From: Deltaproteobacteria bacterium
GTDB lineage: Bacteria; Desulfobacterota; DSM-4660; Desulfatiglandales; Desulfatiglandaceae
DNA: 5,498 nt
Direction: 5' to 3'
Assembly: GCA_019314425.1 (NCBI GenBank)
Contig: JAFCZI010000177.1
Location: 1-5,498, forward strand
In this document: one piece after another, positions 4,893 to 5,498 of the stretch
Position numbering within the stretch: position 1 is the first letter of the stretch
Layout of the letters: the number at the start of each line of letters is the position of its first letter
The notes under the pieces: generated by a model
Databases searched by the model: none
What the model was told of the DNA's origin: nothing
The model's input: only the letters and a program-made list of their open reading frames with translations
Position numbers and translations under genes: made by a program

Positions 4893-5498
4893 ATGACACA
4901 CCTATGGTTGAAAATAATCGGGAATATTGCGCTCTGGCTGATACTATGCGGGATGACCGCCTGGGGCGCTCTGGCGATCTTTTTCTCATATCTGCCGAAT
5001 TCGGTCAGACCCGTGCTGTCCATTCTCTTTGCCCTGATTCAACTGGCGGTTCTGCTTTTCCTGCGGCCCAAAGGTCTGTCATACGCGATTTTTTTCACCC
5101 TGTTCGCCATAGTTCTTTCGGGATACTTTTTCATGCAACCTTCCAACAACCGGGACTGGCAGGCGGATGTGGCGGTCCTCCCCTATGCCGAAATTGACGG
5201 CGACCGGGTAACGGTCCACAATATCCGCAATTGCGACTACCGCAGCGAAACCGATTATACCCCCCGGTATTATGATCAAACCTTTGATGTCTCAAAACTG
5301 GATACCATCGACCTCTACCTGGTAAACTGGGGAATCAAATATATCTCCCATACCATGATTAGTTTCGGATTTGGAGACCATCAGTATCTGTGCATCTCCA
5401 TTGAAACGCGGAAAGAAAAAGGGGAAGACTACTCCACCATCAAAGGGTTTTTCCGCCAGTATGAATTGTTTTATGTGGTGGCGGATGAACGGGATCTG
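4893..5498 (+). CDS. DUF4105 / Lnb N-terminal periplasmic domain protein, 3' end outside window
   Basis: The open frame runs without a stop from ATG 4893 to the window end (202 codons, partial). An in-frame TGA at 4881-4883 and GAAGGG five nt upstream support the start. It lies 30 nt after the DUF190-CBS gene with no terminator, so it probably shares the crcB transcript. Three hydrophobic segments at about 8-33, 38-57 and 62-80 anchor it in the inner membrane. The extracytoplasmic domain begins near 88, with family motifs VHNIRNCDYR (108-117), DYTPRYYD (121-128), SHTMISFGFG (152-161), ISIETRKEKGE (168-178) and FRQYELFYVVADERDL (187-202). DUF4105 includes the Bacteroides lipoprotein N-acyltransferase Lnb; H153 in SHT is a candidate active-site residue. 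The conserved cysteine region expected downstream is not in the window. Activity in this organism is unproven. A different frame at 4880-5197 is a shadow of this gene. Confidence 0.88.
   Translation, partial: MTHLWLKIIGNIALWLILCGMTAWGALAIFFSYLPNSVRPVLSILFALIQLAVLLFLRPKGLSYAIFFTLFAIVLSGYFFMQPSNNRDWQADVAVLPYAEIDGDRVTVHNIRNCDYRSETDYTPRYYDQTFDVSKLDTIDLYLVNWGIKYISHTMISFGFGDHQYLCISIETRKEKGEDYSTIKGFFRQYELFYVVADERDL

Noticed and set aside
4880..5197. Rightward ORF of 105 codons
   Set aside because: It is out of frame with the DUF4105 gene, whose translation shows clear family motifs to the window end. This is a shadow.

Overview
The window looks like a chromosomal segment of an anaerobic, cytochrome-rich bacterium, most likely in the Desulfobacterota (Desulfobacterales-like). 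This is an inference. It rests on a periplasmic octahaem cytochrome of the hydroxylamine oxidoreductase-like fold, a HesA/ThiF-type E1 enzyme with a long N-terminal extension, and intergenic DNA rich in long imperfect palindromes. No rRNA or other phylogenetic marker is present, so no name below that level is justified.

Layout. Positions 1-126 hold a 90-nt imperfect palindrome and a short direct repeat. On the minus strand (977 to 127) lies a ThiF/MoeB/HesA-family adenylyltransferase. Its N-terminal part reads in one frame and the rest in another, so the gene carries an apparent 1-nt frameshift between 936 and 885. A divergent intergenic region (978-1465) holds a five-unit heptamer repeat, a stem-loop and two copies of a palindromic repeat in opposite orientation. 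A plausible sigma-70-type promoter sits in the spacer between those two copies. The plus-strand gene 1466-2761 encodes the eight-haem HAO-like cytochrome. A second gap (2762-3171) contains the only full-length copy of the palindromic repeat (2983-3111).

A compact plus-strand operon follows: crcB/fluC fluoride channel (3172-3555), then a DUF190 (PII-like) domain fused to four CBS domains (3558-4862, TTG start two bases after the crcB stop), then a DUF4105/Lnb-type membrane-anchored protein (4893 onward, cut by the window end).

How the genes may work together. FluC exports fluoride passively. The DUF190-CBS protein looks like a nucleotide- or metabolite-sensing cytoplasmic partner, and its tight coupling to fluC suggests a regulatory role. 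The DUF4105 gene is a cell-envelope protein that probably shares the transcript. The cytochrome and the E1-like enzyme are separate transcription units, set apart by repeat-rich DNA. The least ordinary points are the nested palindromic repeat system around the cytochrome promoter, the PII-like/four-CBS fusion coupled to the fluoride channel, the short orphan octahaem cytochrome, and the broken N-terminus of the ThiF-family gene.
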